Positions 1-17,635 of a DNA stretch of 64,000 nucleotides are shown here, in pieces. Below the pieces are notes generated by a model. It worked only from the letters and a program-made list of their open reading frames with translations, did no database searches and had not been told where the DNA came from. Source of the DNA: Halocaridina rubra (lineage: Eukaryota; Arthropoda; Malacostraca; Decapoda; Atyidae). The DNA lies in assembly GCA_037179515.1 (NCBI GenBank), contig JAXCGZ010015150.1:91001-155000 (forward strand). Direction: 5' to 3'. Within the stretch, counting starts at the first letter, position 1. Every line of letters starts with the position of its first letter. A program made the position numbers and the translations under genes.

Positions 1-165
1 TCTGTCTGTCGTTTTCCTTAGTGTGACATAACCTCATCTCTGCCTTGTCCTTAACCTTTTTCTTTCCTTCATTTTTGTGCTTTCTCGTGCCCGGGCCTTT
101 ATTGATGAGGGCAGTTTTTGCCTGTTCCGCTGTCACACTCATAAAAAAAATATGCAGCGTTTGCA
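1..165 (+). repeat. interspersed repeat fragment, family R (3' part)
   Basis: The end of this piece (a GATGAGGGC block, then GTGTCACACTCAT and an A-run) matches the ends of segments at 7.88-8.06, 43.0-43.25 and 58.74-58.99 kb, and the reverse strand of 7.02-7.23 kb. The shared order is a CTCTCC-TCTCTGTTTCTC pyrimidine block, a variable middle, then CCATCCTGGTGTCA and an A-rich tail. The A-rich 3' end suggests a retroposed element. No coding capacity is visible. The 5' end is cut by the window edge. Confidence 0.45.
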
Positions 166-604
166 AAAATGATTAACTTATTGTGGAGGATTTGCTCTGT
201 GTTATTTCCCTTCGATCTTATAACCCCATACCTTTGGAATTCCTGACACGGCTTTGGCAGAGGCCTCCAAACGATCTCAAAATTAAATCCTCTACCAATG
301 AAATATAATTAATATTATATGCATAGACATGCAAATATTTTATAAGGGGGTATGTGAACTGCTGATATGTGAATTATTAAATAAATTCTCCTCACCATAA
401 ATTAAAACTTCCTCCTACACAATAAATTTTCCAACATGCATTTTACCTACGAGTGTTCTGTTAAATGAACTCATTCCGTCCCTCACACCTAGTTATAAAC
501 ATTGTTAGAAATAAGTTAAATCTGTACTCCTCTATCCGGAAACTCAAATGTTGTCAGCAATCACGGGACTCTGAATCTAATTTGCATATCTGCTGATCCA
601 CGGA
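166..604. other. AT-rich spacer, nothing recognised
   Basis: No ORF, RNA gene or clear repeat is visible. Confidence 0.5.
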
Positions 605-862
605 GATCTACCACGTTCTACTTCTCATGAGGACAACTAATTACTCATTATCAAACTTATAAGCACCGTCAGTAATAAATGAGAACATGAGTATCTCATA
701 GCATTTTATGAGTATTACTGATTACGCATTATTAAACGTGTAGGCACCGTCAATGATCACGGTAGCAAACGTATTTCATAAATCATAATTATGACTGCAT
801 TTGCGTGTTAAAATCACGTCCACAAACATAAGTGTCTCATAGCATCTCATGAGATCAACTAC
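605..862. repeat. diverged tandem repeat, ~80-bp unit, about 3 copies
   Basis: Three related blocks begin near 639, 720 and 793. Each has an ATTACKCATTAT-like start, then a CACCGTCA-like core and a CTCATAGCAT or CTCATGAG segment. Copies differ at many positions, so the array is old. Non-coding. Confidence 0.45.
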
Positions 863-1849
863 CCGTTTTTTTGAATCTCACCCAACACCCTTTGTTTGTA
901 GGGGTCCCTGGCACTAGGGCTAAGGTTTCCTCTATATTGGCGGGAAAAGAGGAGAGGAATCATAAAGTTTTTTTTTTTATATTTGTACAGGCAAGGGGAA
1001 ATCCGCGGGGTGACATATTTGTGGTTAAACTTTGGTGTATCAGATTTCCCTCTTGCTGCTATGACTAGTCCAAAGAATGAACTACACATTATACATGCGA
1101 ATATACGTGTAAATTTGTTATCATTGAATAGGTATACATGCAATGTCCGTAAATATACATGCATGCACTTACGCTATAATAAACAAAATTATAATGCAAA
1201 ACAACACTTACATTATCTACGTAGATATAAACTGTCCTGATATATATTCAAGACACTAATCTAAAATCGCTTAACTTGCTTTGTTTATATATTTATTGAA
1301 TTATTTACTTTTGTCAGTAGTCGACACTGCATTGTCAACATCCCCCTATGAGTCCTTCATGACCCGCTCCACCTATCCATGGGTGGAGATCTGCATAAAG
1401 CAATGTTAAATACTGTAATAATGTATTATGTTCTTTATTCAATTAAGTTTATTTTTTTTATATTGTATGCACATTTTACTGCCATTTTTACACTAATATG
1501 ATTTACATGCATCAGAGATGCATAAGTACTGAAAATTATTTTATTTGTAGTAATAGTTATATAAGTTTATTTTTCATTCCCATATGGTGCTGACAGCAGG
1601 GTCTTCATATATAAATGTTCAAAATTTTTAGAAATTTAAGTAAACAAAAAATATGCTGATTCAAATTAGCCTAACGAAAAAATAAATGGTTAGACCATTG
1701 TAGGCATTAAAGAATATCTGCTTAATTATAATTTGCTTTGCAATTTATCTGATTGCTAATAGTAAGAATTTGATTAATAATAATAGTGATATGATTTAAT
1801 AATGAATTTGAGTATGTTGTAATAACACTAAATCTTAAAAAACACTTGA

Positions 1850-1850
<1 letters not shown>
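863..1850. other. AT-rich intergenic stretch without recognised features
   Basis: Short ORFs near 870-1240 overlap on both strands and have no recognisable domain, so I treat them as chance. The 1250-1850 part is low-complexity AT-rich sequence. Confidence 0.5.
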
Positions 1851-5045
<3,195 letters not shown>

Positions 5046-5252
5046 TAACCCCTTGTTTATCGCTGGGGTTTGGTTCCGGGACCGACCGTGATAGGTGAAT
5101 TTCCATGAAGTAGGATCACCCTATATACATAGATATTTTACATTTATTTTTACGTTTACTGCATAAACCCTCCCTGTACAGTTAACAAACCACCTTTTGC
5201 TTTATTAATAACAGCGTGCATGCGCAAATTTATATGAAAGTGATGGGTAAAC

Positions 5253-5426
5253 TTACCGTGAATGAGGTGGTAATGACATGGCATCATCAAGAAGATTGCA
5301 GAAGGTCACCGAACGAACCATATTATCATCATGTTGTGAGAGTTGTTGGAGTGCTTTCACATGTTCATACATGGCTGCCAGACGTTTGAGTGTTAGGCCA
5401 GGTTCTTCGATTTCTTCGTGGCTAAG
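5253..5426 (-). pseudogene. Tigger/jerky-type transposase, C-terminal remnant
   Basis: Fifty-seven codons read openly to a TAA at 5253. The frame begins LSHEEIEEPGLTLKRLAAMY and ends DDAMSLPPHSR. The pattern (acidic EE-P, LT-KRLA, a helical segment, RS-TF-LLDDA) resembles the C-terminal tail after the DDE domain in Tigger-type transposases. This is recognition by eye, not a database hit. An in-frame TAA sits immediately upstream, and neither the DNA-binding nor the DDE domain is present. Its place inside an element with pogo-like ends supports the call. Confidence 0.45.
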
Positions 5427-5436
5427 TTACGAAGTG

Positions 5437-5960
5437 AATTGAATATACAGTAATTGTGAAAACCCTTGATTATTATGAAAAATATGGAAGTGGAGAGGCC
5501 AAGTATCCTATCAGTGATATTTTGAAATAACAGTATACTTTGGACTTTGCACAAACTGGTCTCAATTCAGGACAGTCTCCAGAAACCAATTGTGTTCCTT
5601 CTCCTTCTAATATGGAAGTGGATGGCATTGAAAACTGTGAAAATGATACTAATGCTCCCCCAATAGAGGAAATCTCTTGTAAATCAGATGATAAAGAAGA
5701 TCTGCAGAAGCTGCTTGAAATTTAAGAGGAGTCTCTTTAGGCAAAGGAAATGATACTGATGCTCCCCCAGTAGAGGAAATCTCTTGTAAATCAGACGTTA
5801 AAGAAGATCTGCAGGAGCCGCTTGAAGTTAAAGAGGAGTCTGTTCAGGCAAAGGAAATGATACTGATGCTCCCCCAGTAGAGGAAATCTCTTGTAAATCA
5901 GACGTTAAAGAAGATCTGCAGGAGCCGCTTAAAATTAAAGAGGAGTCTGTTGAGGCATAG
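5437..5960 (+). pseudogene. broken gene fragment with 36-residue acidic repeats (107-nt units)
   Basis: From 5437 one frame reads through YTVIVKTLDYYEKYGSGEAK to a TAA near 5527, then through LNSGQSPETNC to a TAA at 5723. It is followed by three near-identical blocks starting at 5641, 5748 and 5855. Each block encodes APPVEEISCKSD-KEDLQEPLE and VKEES. The spacing is exactly 107 nt, one short of 36 codons, so each unit shifts the frame and no single frame spans the array. Acidic VKEE-rich stretches are common N-terminal to zinc fingers in arthropod C2H2 genes, so a captured piece of such a gene is possible. I do not recognise the parent. Confidence 0.5.
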
Positions 5961-6685
5961 GAGACTGTTATTGAAAGAACCCCTGAAGCATAACATATTA
6001 ATAAGCACAACGCGAACGGCACACATGTGAATTAGACTGAACGAGTGAGGCGAGACACAGGAAGATGGTGGGAGAACCAAGCTTCAATCAAAAAGCCAAT
6101 CAGACCCCATGATACAGAACATACAGAAAAACAAGTCTGTGATTCGTCGTCTCTCACCCTTTCAGCCAATAGAATTCCATGAACTATCTCACGTAGGTGC
6201 GAGCCTTTGTGTTTTCTAAGACGCCAATACAGTGTACGCTATCATACAGTATTTCACATGATGCAATACTGTGAGTGTATGTTTAAATTTGTTTTTTTTA
6301 TTATTTTTTACTGTTTTATTACTCTTAAACTAGGAAATACTTATTTTTATCAATGAAATAATGAAAATTTCAATATGTACTAGCTCACGTAGGTCCGACC
6401 CTTTTCGTTTTCCGAAATGCTGATACCAGTATCGTACTTTCTATGGTGAAGTTATATGTTCAAATTTATGTTTTTTTTACTATTTCTTACTGTTTTATTA
6501 CTCTTAGGCTGGGAAATAAATTTTTTTATCAATAAAATAATGAATTTTTTTTTTAATAAAATAATTAATATACTGAAAATTTTTATTTTTTTAATATATT
6601 TGCATATACCCAGGAAAAAAAACTTGCCAAAAAAAACCGCGATGCACTGAATTCGCGATAGGTGAACCGCGATATAGCGAGGGGT

Positions 6686-6689
<4 letters not shown>

Positions 6690-6776
<87 letters not shown>
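6690..6776. repeat. (TA)n microsatellite, ~87 bp
   Basis: Lies between the facing ends of elements E1 and E2. Confidence 0.97.
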
Positions 6777-6779
<3 letters not shown>

Positions 6780-6870
6780 CAATCCCTCGCTATTTCACGG
6801 TTCACCTATCGCGGATTCAGTGCATCGCGGATTTTTTTTTGAAAAAAAAAAAAATAAATAAATAAAAAAT

Positions 6871-8062
<1,192 letters not shown>

Positions 8063-8161
8063 TAAAAAAAGAAAAAAGAATTTTTTTTTTTTAGGTGTCC
8101 CTACTTCGTGGAATGTCACCTATCCCGGAACCAAACCCTCGCGATAAACGAGGGATTACTG

Positions 8162-8770
<609 letters not shown>

Positions 8771-8995
8771 ATTTAGTGTTTACAGCATCTTCAATAGGCA
8801 ATACAGTACACAGTATGTTGGACGAGGGCAAGGACATCTCCTCCAATTGGCAAAAGTCAACTAAAAGGAACGGAGAAATGGAATTGGGGTTCCCATCTTT
8901 GTATATTCCTCCCACAGAGTCAAGTTTTCTACTTTGACTCAGCCAATCCCCCTCATAAGGGGGACTATGACTTTTGTATATAGATAGATAGCTCA
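8771..8995. repeat. interspersed repeat family T copy
   Basis: AGTCAACTAAAAGGAACGGAG...GGGGTTCCCATCTTTGTATATTCCTCC, then ACAGAGTCAAG and a CCCCCTCATAAGGGGGACTATGAC hairpin-like end. Related copies lie at 24.10-24.30 and 59.89-60.09 kb. Non-coding. Confidence 0.5.

Positions 8996-10356
<1,361 letters not shown>

Positions 10357-10435
<79 letters not shown>
10357..10435. repeat. (TA)n microsatellite, ~79 bp
   Basis: Between X2 and the SINE at 10436. Confidence 0.97.
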
Positions 10436-11090
<655 letters not shown>

Positions 11091-12290
11091 CATACTCTTT
11101 AAGAAGTCCAGTTTATCACAAAAATGGGTTCCACAGAAGGAGAATGAGCTACTCTTTCCTGCAGTAAAAGGGACTGAGTTCTGGCGTGAAAGACTATACT
11201 AACTCTTAAGTTTTCAGGATTGAGAACAAAAGAATTTACGAACAGCCATAAGTTTTCATCAACAAAATAAATTTATCTAGAGACGGGGTTCTATAGAAGA
11301 AAACTGCCAATGGAAGAAAGGGAATGATAGTTTTAAGTTCTCATAAACAAGACCTATTTATTATGAGACCAAGTTCTTTACAAAAGACTGCTTCTATAGC
11401 CTGTGTTGAAGTTTTGTGTTTAAGAAGAAGCCCTAAATTTTAAGTATTCAGAATTGAATGGACATCTGTTTATGGGTAGCCTTAAGTTTTCAAGAGCATA
11501 ACTAACTTGCCACGAGACCAGCATCACTTGCAAGGAAAGAGAATGTGTTTTTGTGTACTAGCCCAAACTCTAAACCTCAAATATTCTGGATTGAAAAAAC
11601 GAACTTGAGAATAGCAGTAACTTCTCACAAACAAGAGCAATTAATCAAAACACCAAGATCTTAAAAAGAGACACAACTGTCTTGCCAACTGGAAAAAGAA
11701 CATTGTTCTCACATACGACCAAGCTCTACATTTCTGCTATCCTGGATTGAAAGAAAATGCACTTATAAATAAATGTCAGTTTTCTTGAATGAGGCCAACT
11801 TATCACAGAATTGAAGTCACTCACAGGAAAAGAGACCATATTTGAGTGCGTGAGATTACCTTTTTATCTCGAGCTCACAGGATTTAAAGGAAAAGATCTG
11901 CTCTTAAGTTGTTATTGAACGAGAATGAGTACTTTTGAAAACGTTGAGACTGCTAAAAAAGAAAGTAGGTTCCAGTGTAAGAGACTAACCTCTCAAAGCA
12001 ATAAGATTTCAAGCTCTCATGAGTAAGACTATCGTTATACAAGACCGAAAAAACAAGATTTGAGAAAAAGGGAGAGTAATCTTGTGGAAAGACAATTCTC
12101 TTCAAACTATAAGTTCTCAATATTGAAAACAAAGATCATATGAACAACTACATGTTCAATAGAGTTCTCAATGAACAGAAGAAATTTATTTCTGGAAACA
12201 AATAAGTTCTCAAGAACGAGACCCGTGTTCATGAACAAGATCAAGCTCACAAAAAACGAAACAAATTCTCACGAACAAGACCCGAGACAA
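11091..12290. repeat. highly diverged tandem repeat, ~140-155-bp unit
   Basis: The recurring pair TTCAGGATTGAAA-like and AAGTTCTCA-GAACAAGAC-like marks units. Anchors lie near 11213, 11446, 11582, 11739, 11876 and 12115, most intervals being 136-157 bp and two longer. Each unit also has AGACCAAGTTCT and an A/G-rich AAAAGAGA-type segment. All frames are broken, and the units retain only patchy similarity. Confidence 0.55.
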
Positions 12291-12439
12291 CTTCCAGTAA
12301 AGTTTAACTTTTCGTTTTGGAAAATTATTTTGTGTAATGTCAATATCCCCAAAATAAATGAATAACAAGTCGTAAAAAGAGTATTTTATCTTTTCAAGAA
12401 CCTTTTAAAATTAGAATAGCAAAAAAAATAAAACTGCCA

Positions 12440-12760
12440 CATCTAACCCCTGACGCTCATGGGAACAACAACCTGGGAGACGCTTCAGGCATCTGGGAAA
12501 TTACTTCATCTCTCAACACAACACACACAATAACACAATTTTTTCTATGCAGAGAAATGACCCTGCAGCAGCCAACTCTTGAAGACTCCTAGCCGGAGAC
12601 AATGAGAACATCCCAGGAAACACATTATGGAAGACTGCACAGTACATATGTCACAAATACGACATACACTGCCTGAGAGCTCTGGGGGAAAGCCCCGGAT
12701 CATTGTTGCATTCTTTAGAAACTCGGGGCTGTTCAGCCAGGTAGCTCAGGTAACTAATGC
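12440..12760. repeat. interspersed repeat family U, copy 1
   Basis: ACACACACAATAACACAATTTTTTCTATG-AGAGAAATGAC, then CTAGCCGGAGACA, CCTGAGAGCTCTGGGGGAAA and CGGGGCTGT, matches 21450-21770 in order. Family unknown; no coding frame is shared between the copies. Confidence 0.6.
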
Positions 12761-13049
12761 GACACATAAGACAGTTTATGTTGCAAAGTAAATGAAAAAT
12801 TTCTCTAAAAGAAAGATTCACCCATAATAAGCACAATTTCTGCATATTCAGCGTATCATATGGCATAGATGATGCGACGTCAAGGGCATAAGGGTAAGGC
12901 CCAAGTTTGCTTTTTTTTTTTTTTTTTTGCATATGCAGACAGGTCATTAGTTCCCTATGATACTTCTTCTGCTGACAGTGTGGCCTATGACAACAACATA
13001 TAAATCTCAATCTTTTTTCTTAGATAGGATTATTTTTAATTCAACAACA
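12761..13049. other. spacer, nothing recognised
   Basis: The minus-strand ORF over 12651-13010 runs partly across repeat family U and a T-run and has no domain; I treat it as chance. Confidence 0.4.
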
Positions 13050-13250
13050 GAACACACATATACTACAGCTGCAAACTCTCTAGAAAGGGATGGCTGAGTC
13101 AAAGAATACTTTCATCACAAGTTAATATACCTCAATCACTTCTCTTACCTCCTTGGAGATAGAGAGCAGCAACAATGCCCCCTACTATGGGTCATGTACA
13201 GGGTAAGTGGGCAAGGATCTTCTGCTGCGAGGCCTGACATCCACAGCAAT
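13050..13250 (-). mobile_element. RTE-like LINE, 3'-end fragment
   Basis: TCAATCACTTCTCTTACCTCC-TTGGAGATAGAG and GTAAGTGGGCAAGG match the 3' UTR of the RTE-like element at 54826-55087 (CAACCACTCCTCTCAGCTCC, GGTGGGCAAGG) in the same orientation. Only the non-coding 3' end remains. Confidence 0.5.
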
Positions 13251-14800
13251 GGGGCTTTGAATCCCCCCTCTGTAATTTCTTCCTGCATTGAGGCAAACCG
13301 AACAGTAAAAGAAGCATCGGGTAGTCCAGGGCCCGAGCCCTCCATCGATGCTCTCTATACTTACATCTGTCAATTAAGGACCCTATCCAAATGAAACTTT
13401 CGAATTTGGTAAATAAATCAATATTTAAATTTTTGCCCTCAAACAGGTGCAGACGAGAAGAATACTGTTATCACAAGAGTTGATAAGGTCAGTCCTTAAT
13501 ATGCAGCCTCACCAAGGGCTATTTATTTGGCATTATTTCACCATGACTCACATGCTACCATTAAAAAAAATAAATTTTCATCTAGCAAAGAGTTTCCTTA
13601 GTCAAAGAACTTTATATTTATATACTGTAAACAGAAATAAATCACAGAAAAAAATATGCATGATTAAACCATAAGATTATTTGGATCATGTAAAGTAGAA
13701 CAATCCCAGATTGCTCTAGGATTATTTATATTTACAAGGTAGGTCAAATGACCTTGACAATTTATGGTGTTATTAAATTTTACTTATCTTTACAAGACCA
13801 GATCATTCTTAATCTTATTGAAATATACATCTCTTTTTGACAATTCTACATACTAAGATTAGTTTTCACATACCCCCCAAAAATGTATACAAAAAGAAAT
13901 TTCTGAGGTAAGAAAGTAAAACCAGGGATTAAATCTTCAAGTTATTTTTGAATACGAAGATTAAAAACTACTAGGGCACGGAATTACCACTAAGATACAT
14001 AGTAATTTACAATATAATTAACATAATATAATTCAAAATATAACATTTCTAAAATCATAATAAAGCCTAATAATGAATGATAAAGAAAAGAAATCGTTTA
14101 TTACAAAATTCATTACCATTACAATAACAAACATTATTCACAATTAGTCTACTACAATACATTAACACTTTTTCTGTCCTATATCATGACTGCTCTGAAT
14201 CTTCACCATTTAATATCAATTTAAATAAAACACAATGATAAACAAAAAGTGATATCACGAATTAAAAAACTCATACACTTTCATGGGGACCGTAAGGGTT
14301 ATACAGCTGCATAATTAAAATGAGATTACACAATTTAAAAAATTTATTTAAACATAATACCAGTCTAAATATCTCTTACTTCTAAACAGTAAAGTTACAA
14401 ATCAATACTCTGGGAAACGTAGAAATTTATAACACATAAAGCAACTTTTTTTTGTAAGTGTTTGTTCACGATCATGCCTATGATTAAAACAAATTCAACA
14501 GTAGTAGTTCAGTAGTAATATTAATAAATAATCTATATCTGTACAAAATAAGAATTTTCGTAATATATAACTTTGTTCCTTCAATTAAAACTTTCATCTC
14601 CCATACAACAAGGCTGATAACTGCTTCTTGGCTCAATTACTCTCCAAGATAAAAGCTCTGTACATTCAAAAACAAAACTCGTATCCAAATCTAAAATAGA
14701 CCAAAGTGATAAAATGCAACAGAAGAGATGGGGAAGAAAGACTAAAACTATTATATTTTGAAAGCTATACCCACTCTGTACTTGAGGTTTTCTATTATGT
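13251..14800. other. AT-rich intergenic region
   Basis: No exon-like or RNA-like feature was recognised. Small ORFs on both strands lack domains. Confidence 0.45.
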
Positions 14801-14965
14801 CCTTGCATTAGATCAATGGTTAGAGCGCTCGACTCTGGAAGCAACAAACCCTAATTCTCGTCCACTGCAGGGCATTAGGAAGGACATCCAGCCATAACTC
14901 CCAAAGTCCAACCTCTCAGTGTCTACTCCTACTTGATTGAGAATTAACAGAATATGGCAAATCCT
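14801..14965 (+). repeat. tRNA-derived SINE family S, most complete copy
   Basis: The head ATCAATGGTTAGAGCGCTCG resembles a tRNA D-arm/box A region. ACTCTGGAAGCAACAAACCC and a degraded box B follow, then the family tail GGACATCCAGCCATAACTCC-CAAAGTCCAACCTCTCAGTG. Other copies lie at 8430, 15130, 15345, 15905, 17795, 20085, 20535, 23770 and 60105. Confidence 0.6.
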
Positions 14966-15129
14966 TACTCTAAAATTCAGTACTTTAACTTTTCTGTTAT
15001 GTATATACATTATCAGCATCTTATTGCTGAAATGGCAAAAATTTCCCAACAAATATATCTTTACATAATACTGTAGTACGAAGTTGGCTTTACTCTCAAT
15101 AAATGGGGATCTTAGCTAACTATGCTTTT

Positions 15130-15275
15130 AGGGGGTGCAGTAGACTGCAGGAGTTTGGAATTAATTAACGCAGGTTTCCACCCTCTGCTGGATGTTAAGA
15201 GGGGCATCTAGGCTTAATCCCCCAGCTTTAACTGGTCTGTGTCTATCCCCACAAGGGGACAAATTATGACATAAA
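15130..15275 (+). repeat. SINE family S copy (body and tail)
   Basis: GAGGGGCATCTAGGCTTAAT, CCCCCAGCTTTAACTGGTCT and ACAAATTATGACATAAAACGG match the family body. Confidence 0.55.
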
Positions 15276-15344
15276 ACGGAGCCTTTTGCTATGTTGTTCT
15301 CTAGCATCGAGTACTTTTTCTATAGGATTTTTTTTTTTTGGTGT

Positions 15345-15475
15345 CATTATTAGTCCCTATTTTGGGGTGGATACAGATTGAGCTTGGGAAATTAAGGCAG
15401 GAAGCCCTTCCTATTGCTCAGCTGTGGTATTGAATTTGGGTCATCACATCTACCACTATGCTATGGCAATACTCC
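15345..15475 (-). repeat. SINE family S copy, reverse
   Basis: On the minus strand it contains TAATTTCCCAAGCTCAATC, CTGTATCCACCCCAAAATAGG and AATGACACC, preceded by a head with CATAGTGGTAG. Confidence 0.5.
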
Positions 15476-15662
15476 TGCATATGTATACTATAAAGTTCAA
15501 CAAAATATTACTGAACAAAATATACTCTCATGTGCAGTCAGTTGTTAAGTAAAAGCAATACCTCTTACTGCAGACTCTGCGGGATAGCCAATACATGAAA
15601 ACGGTATAGCATAATTATATAGCTTTAAATATGCTATACATATAACAGAAATTTAAAATTAC

Positions 15663-15668
15663 TTTATT
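15663..15668 (-). promoter_or_regulatory. candidate poly(A) signal for the zinc-finger gene
   Basis: TTTATT on the plus strand is AATAAA on the minus strand, ~495 nt past the stop codon. It is the nearest canonical hexamer I noticed, but AT-rich sequence makes chance matches common. Confidence 0.25.
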
Positions 15669-15904
15669 TTAAAGGTACTTATGGACTGCATAGAATAACT
15701 GACATAATAATATGCGGAAAAAGCACACTTTACATTCATGTTGCAGAGGTTAAAATCTTACTACACAAATTATCTTAAAATTTTTTTAATCTAAATATAA
15801 AATTTTTTCAAAATTTACTAGTAGACTATTTAATGGATGCTTTATGTTTTCTTATCATTTCAATTAGGAATAATAAGTGATATTAATAGTTCCATTATTT
15901 TGGA

Positions 15905-16050
15905 AATGGGGGCTGCAGTAGTGTCATGGTTAAAGTGCTTAACTCGGGAAGTAACAAACCCGACTTTAAGCTTACTGCAAGACATTAAGAGAGGCATCCA
16001 ACATGTTTATGTCCACTACCAATCAAATGGAAACAAACTGTGACACATAA
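15905..16050 (+). repeat. SINE family S copy, in the presumed 3' UTR of the zinc-finger gene
   Basis: GTGTCATGGTTAAAGTGCTTAACTCGGGAAG is the tRNA-like head, followed by AAGAGAGGCATCCAACATG and CTGTGACACATAAATGG. It lies antisense to the gene, 113 nt past its stop. Confidence 0.55.
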
Positions 16051-16162
16051 ATGGTATAAAAAATTATTTTGGAAATATAAACATGATTATTATTATTGAA
16101 TATAGTATCCAATGTCAATTATATGAAATTAATATGGCAATTAACATGATAACTAATATGCA

Positions 16163-17605
16163 TTAACATGCCTCTACGGCCTCATCATCTGAGTCAGGTT
16201 CCATTTTAACATCACAAAACATGGCTGCACCATATAAACTATTGTGCTTATAATCACTGCCTACACCATCTTCATTACCCTTACTCTGTCTTTCTGGTTC
16301 ATCATCTTTTTCACTATCATGACTAAAGATTATCCTCTCCACACCATTCTCTTCATCCTCATCGCTAGGATTTTCGTGTTTTACTTCCGTGTTGCTTATA
16401 CACCCAATTTCGTAATGTTCGGGCATGAAGGGCTTTCTTAGAAAACCCTCCTGTACGGTTATATTTTTAAAACAGCTATTACATATGCGCTTATTCTCCC
16501 CATTTCCAAGTGGATCCCCTGCTTTTCTAAACGGTTTGTGGCATACAGTGCAAATGCACGATTTTTCTTTGCAATAACGTCTTAAATGTCTTCTCAGGTC
16601 TGCTCTGCGGCCAAAGGTTTTATCGCACATTTCGCAGAGAAAAACGGGTTTTTCTTTGAGATGGATCTTCTCGTGTTCACTCAAATTTCCTCTTTGTGCA
16701 AAACCTTTGTTGCATACACTACAAATATAGGGTTTTGTCCCAGTGTGAATAACTGAATGTCGTTTCAAGTCTCCTTTTTGGGAGAATGAGGAAAAACAGA
16801 TAGGGCATACAAAATTTTTTTCAGCACGATGAAAGAGCGAATGTGTTTTCAAAAGTCGTTTTTCAGTAAAAGTTTTATTACAAATGTTACACACAAAAGG
16901 TCGTTCGCCAGTGTGTTTCATTAGATGTCTCGCTAATTCTCCTCTCTGCGTAAAGGTCTTAGGACAGAGGTGACAGGCATGGGGTTTTATACCCTCATGG
17001 GTGAAGGCGTGTAACTTCAGAGATCCACTCTGCGAAAAAGCCCTATTGCAAATATCACATACGAAGGGCTTCTCACCGGTATGAATTAAAAAATGTTTTT
17101 TCAAATGTCCTTTCAGTGTAAATCCTTTGTTACACACAGTACAAATATGTTGCTTTTCTGTACTGTGAGTAAAGGAATGTTGTTTCAAACCCCCCTTTTT
17201 AGCAAAAGCTTTATTACAAATATTACACATAAAGGGTTTCTCCGTATTTTCATTAAGCATTACATCTACAGTTAGTTCGTGGTTCGTGACTTCATCGCAT
17301 TCGCTAGTACCTTGACCGTTTTCACCATAGTCCTGCGAACTGTTACTTGTGATTGAAGTTTTACTATCAAAGGCTTCTAAAAAATGACCAAGATTGGGTC
17401 TAGAATAAGAAGGGTCTGTGACATCTGGGATTAAATAGGGTCTCTGACAAGTACCGTTGGAATCTTCAGCAGCTATTTCAGGGCTGTTATAAGAACGGTT
17501 TGTAATGACAGCGTTTTGATCTGGTATTAAAGATGCCTCAGAATCCTCATTAAGCGGTTCAGCTTTTGCACTCAGAGGGTCTGGGTCATCCATGCTTCTA
17601 CACAT
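16163..17605 (-). CDS. multi-C2H2 zinc-finger protein, probable transcription factor
   Basis: A 480-codon open frame with no break. Seven canonical C2H2 fingers (C-x2-C-x12-H-x3-H) lie at about residues 127-147, 155-175, 183-203, 211-231, 239-259, 267-287 and 295-315. Several are joined by TGEKP-like linkers (HTGEKPF, HTGERPF, HTGTKPY), the pattern of DNA-binding finger arrays. An eighth finger at 324-345 ends in Cys (C2HC). A CxxC...CxxC pair at 352-378 may form a further zinc site. The N-terminus (1-120) is acidic and low in structure; the C-terminus is acidic with VKHE (408-411) and VKME (466-469), which fit the sumoylation consensus. The first ATG has a weak context, whereas the ATG four codons later (17593) has A at -3 and G at +4, so translation probably starts there, giving 476 residues. 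An in-frame TAG lies two codons upstream of the first ATG, and a splice acceptor lies at 17642. Nuclear DNA binding is inferred from the family; the target is unknown. Confidence 0.88.
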   Translation of the reverse strand: MCRSMDDPDPLSAKAEPLNEDSEASLIPDQNAVITNRSYNSPEIAAEDSNGTCQRPYLIPDVTDPSYSRPNLGHFLEAFDSKTSITSNSSQDYGENGQGTSECDEVTNHELTVDVMLNENTEKPFMCNICNKAFAKKGGLKQHSFTHSTEKQHICTVCNKGFTLKGHLKKHFLIHTGEKPFVCDICNRAFSQSGSLKLHAFTHEGIKPHACHLCPKTFTQRGELARHLMKHTGERPFVCNICNKTFTEKRLLKTHSLFHRAEKNFVCPICFSSFSQKGDLKRHSVIHTGTKPYICSVCNKGFAQRGNLSEHEKIHLKEKPVFLCEMCDKTFGRRADLRRHLRRYCKEKSCICTVCHKPFRKAGDPLGNGENKRICNSCFKNITVQEGFLRKPFMPEHYEIGCISNTEVKHENPSDEDEENGVERIIFSHDSEKDDEPERQSKGNEDGVGSDYKHNSLYGAAMFCDVKMEPDSDDEAVEAC

Positions 17606-17635
17606 AGACTATCAAGGACACTTAAATATAATTTG

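Noticed and set aside
12651..13010. 119-codon minus-strand ORF
   Set aside because: It spans a repeat family U end and a homopolymer and has no recognisable domain.
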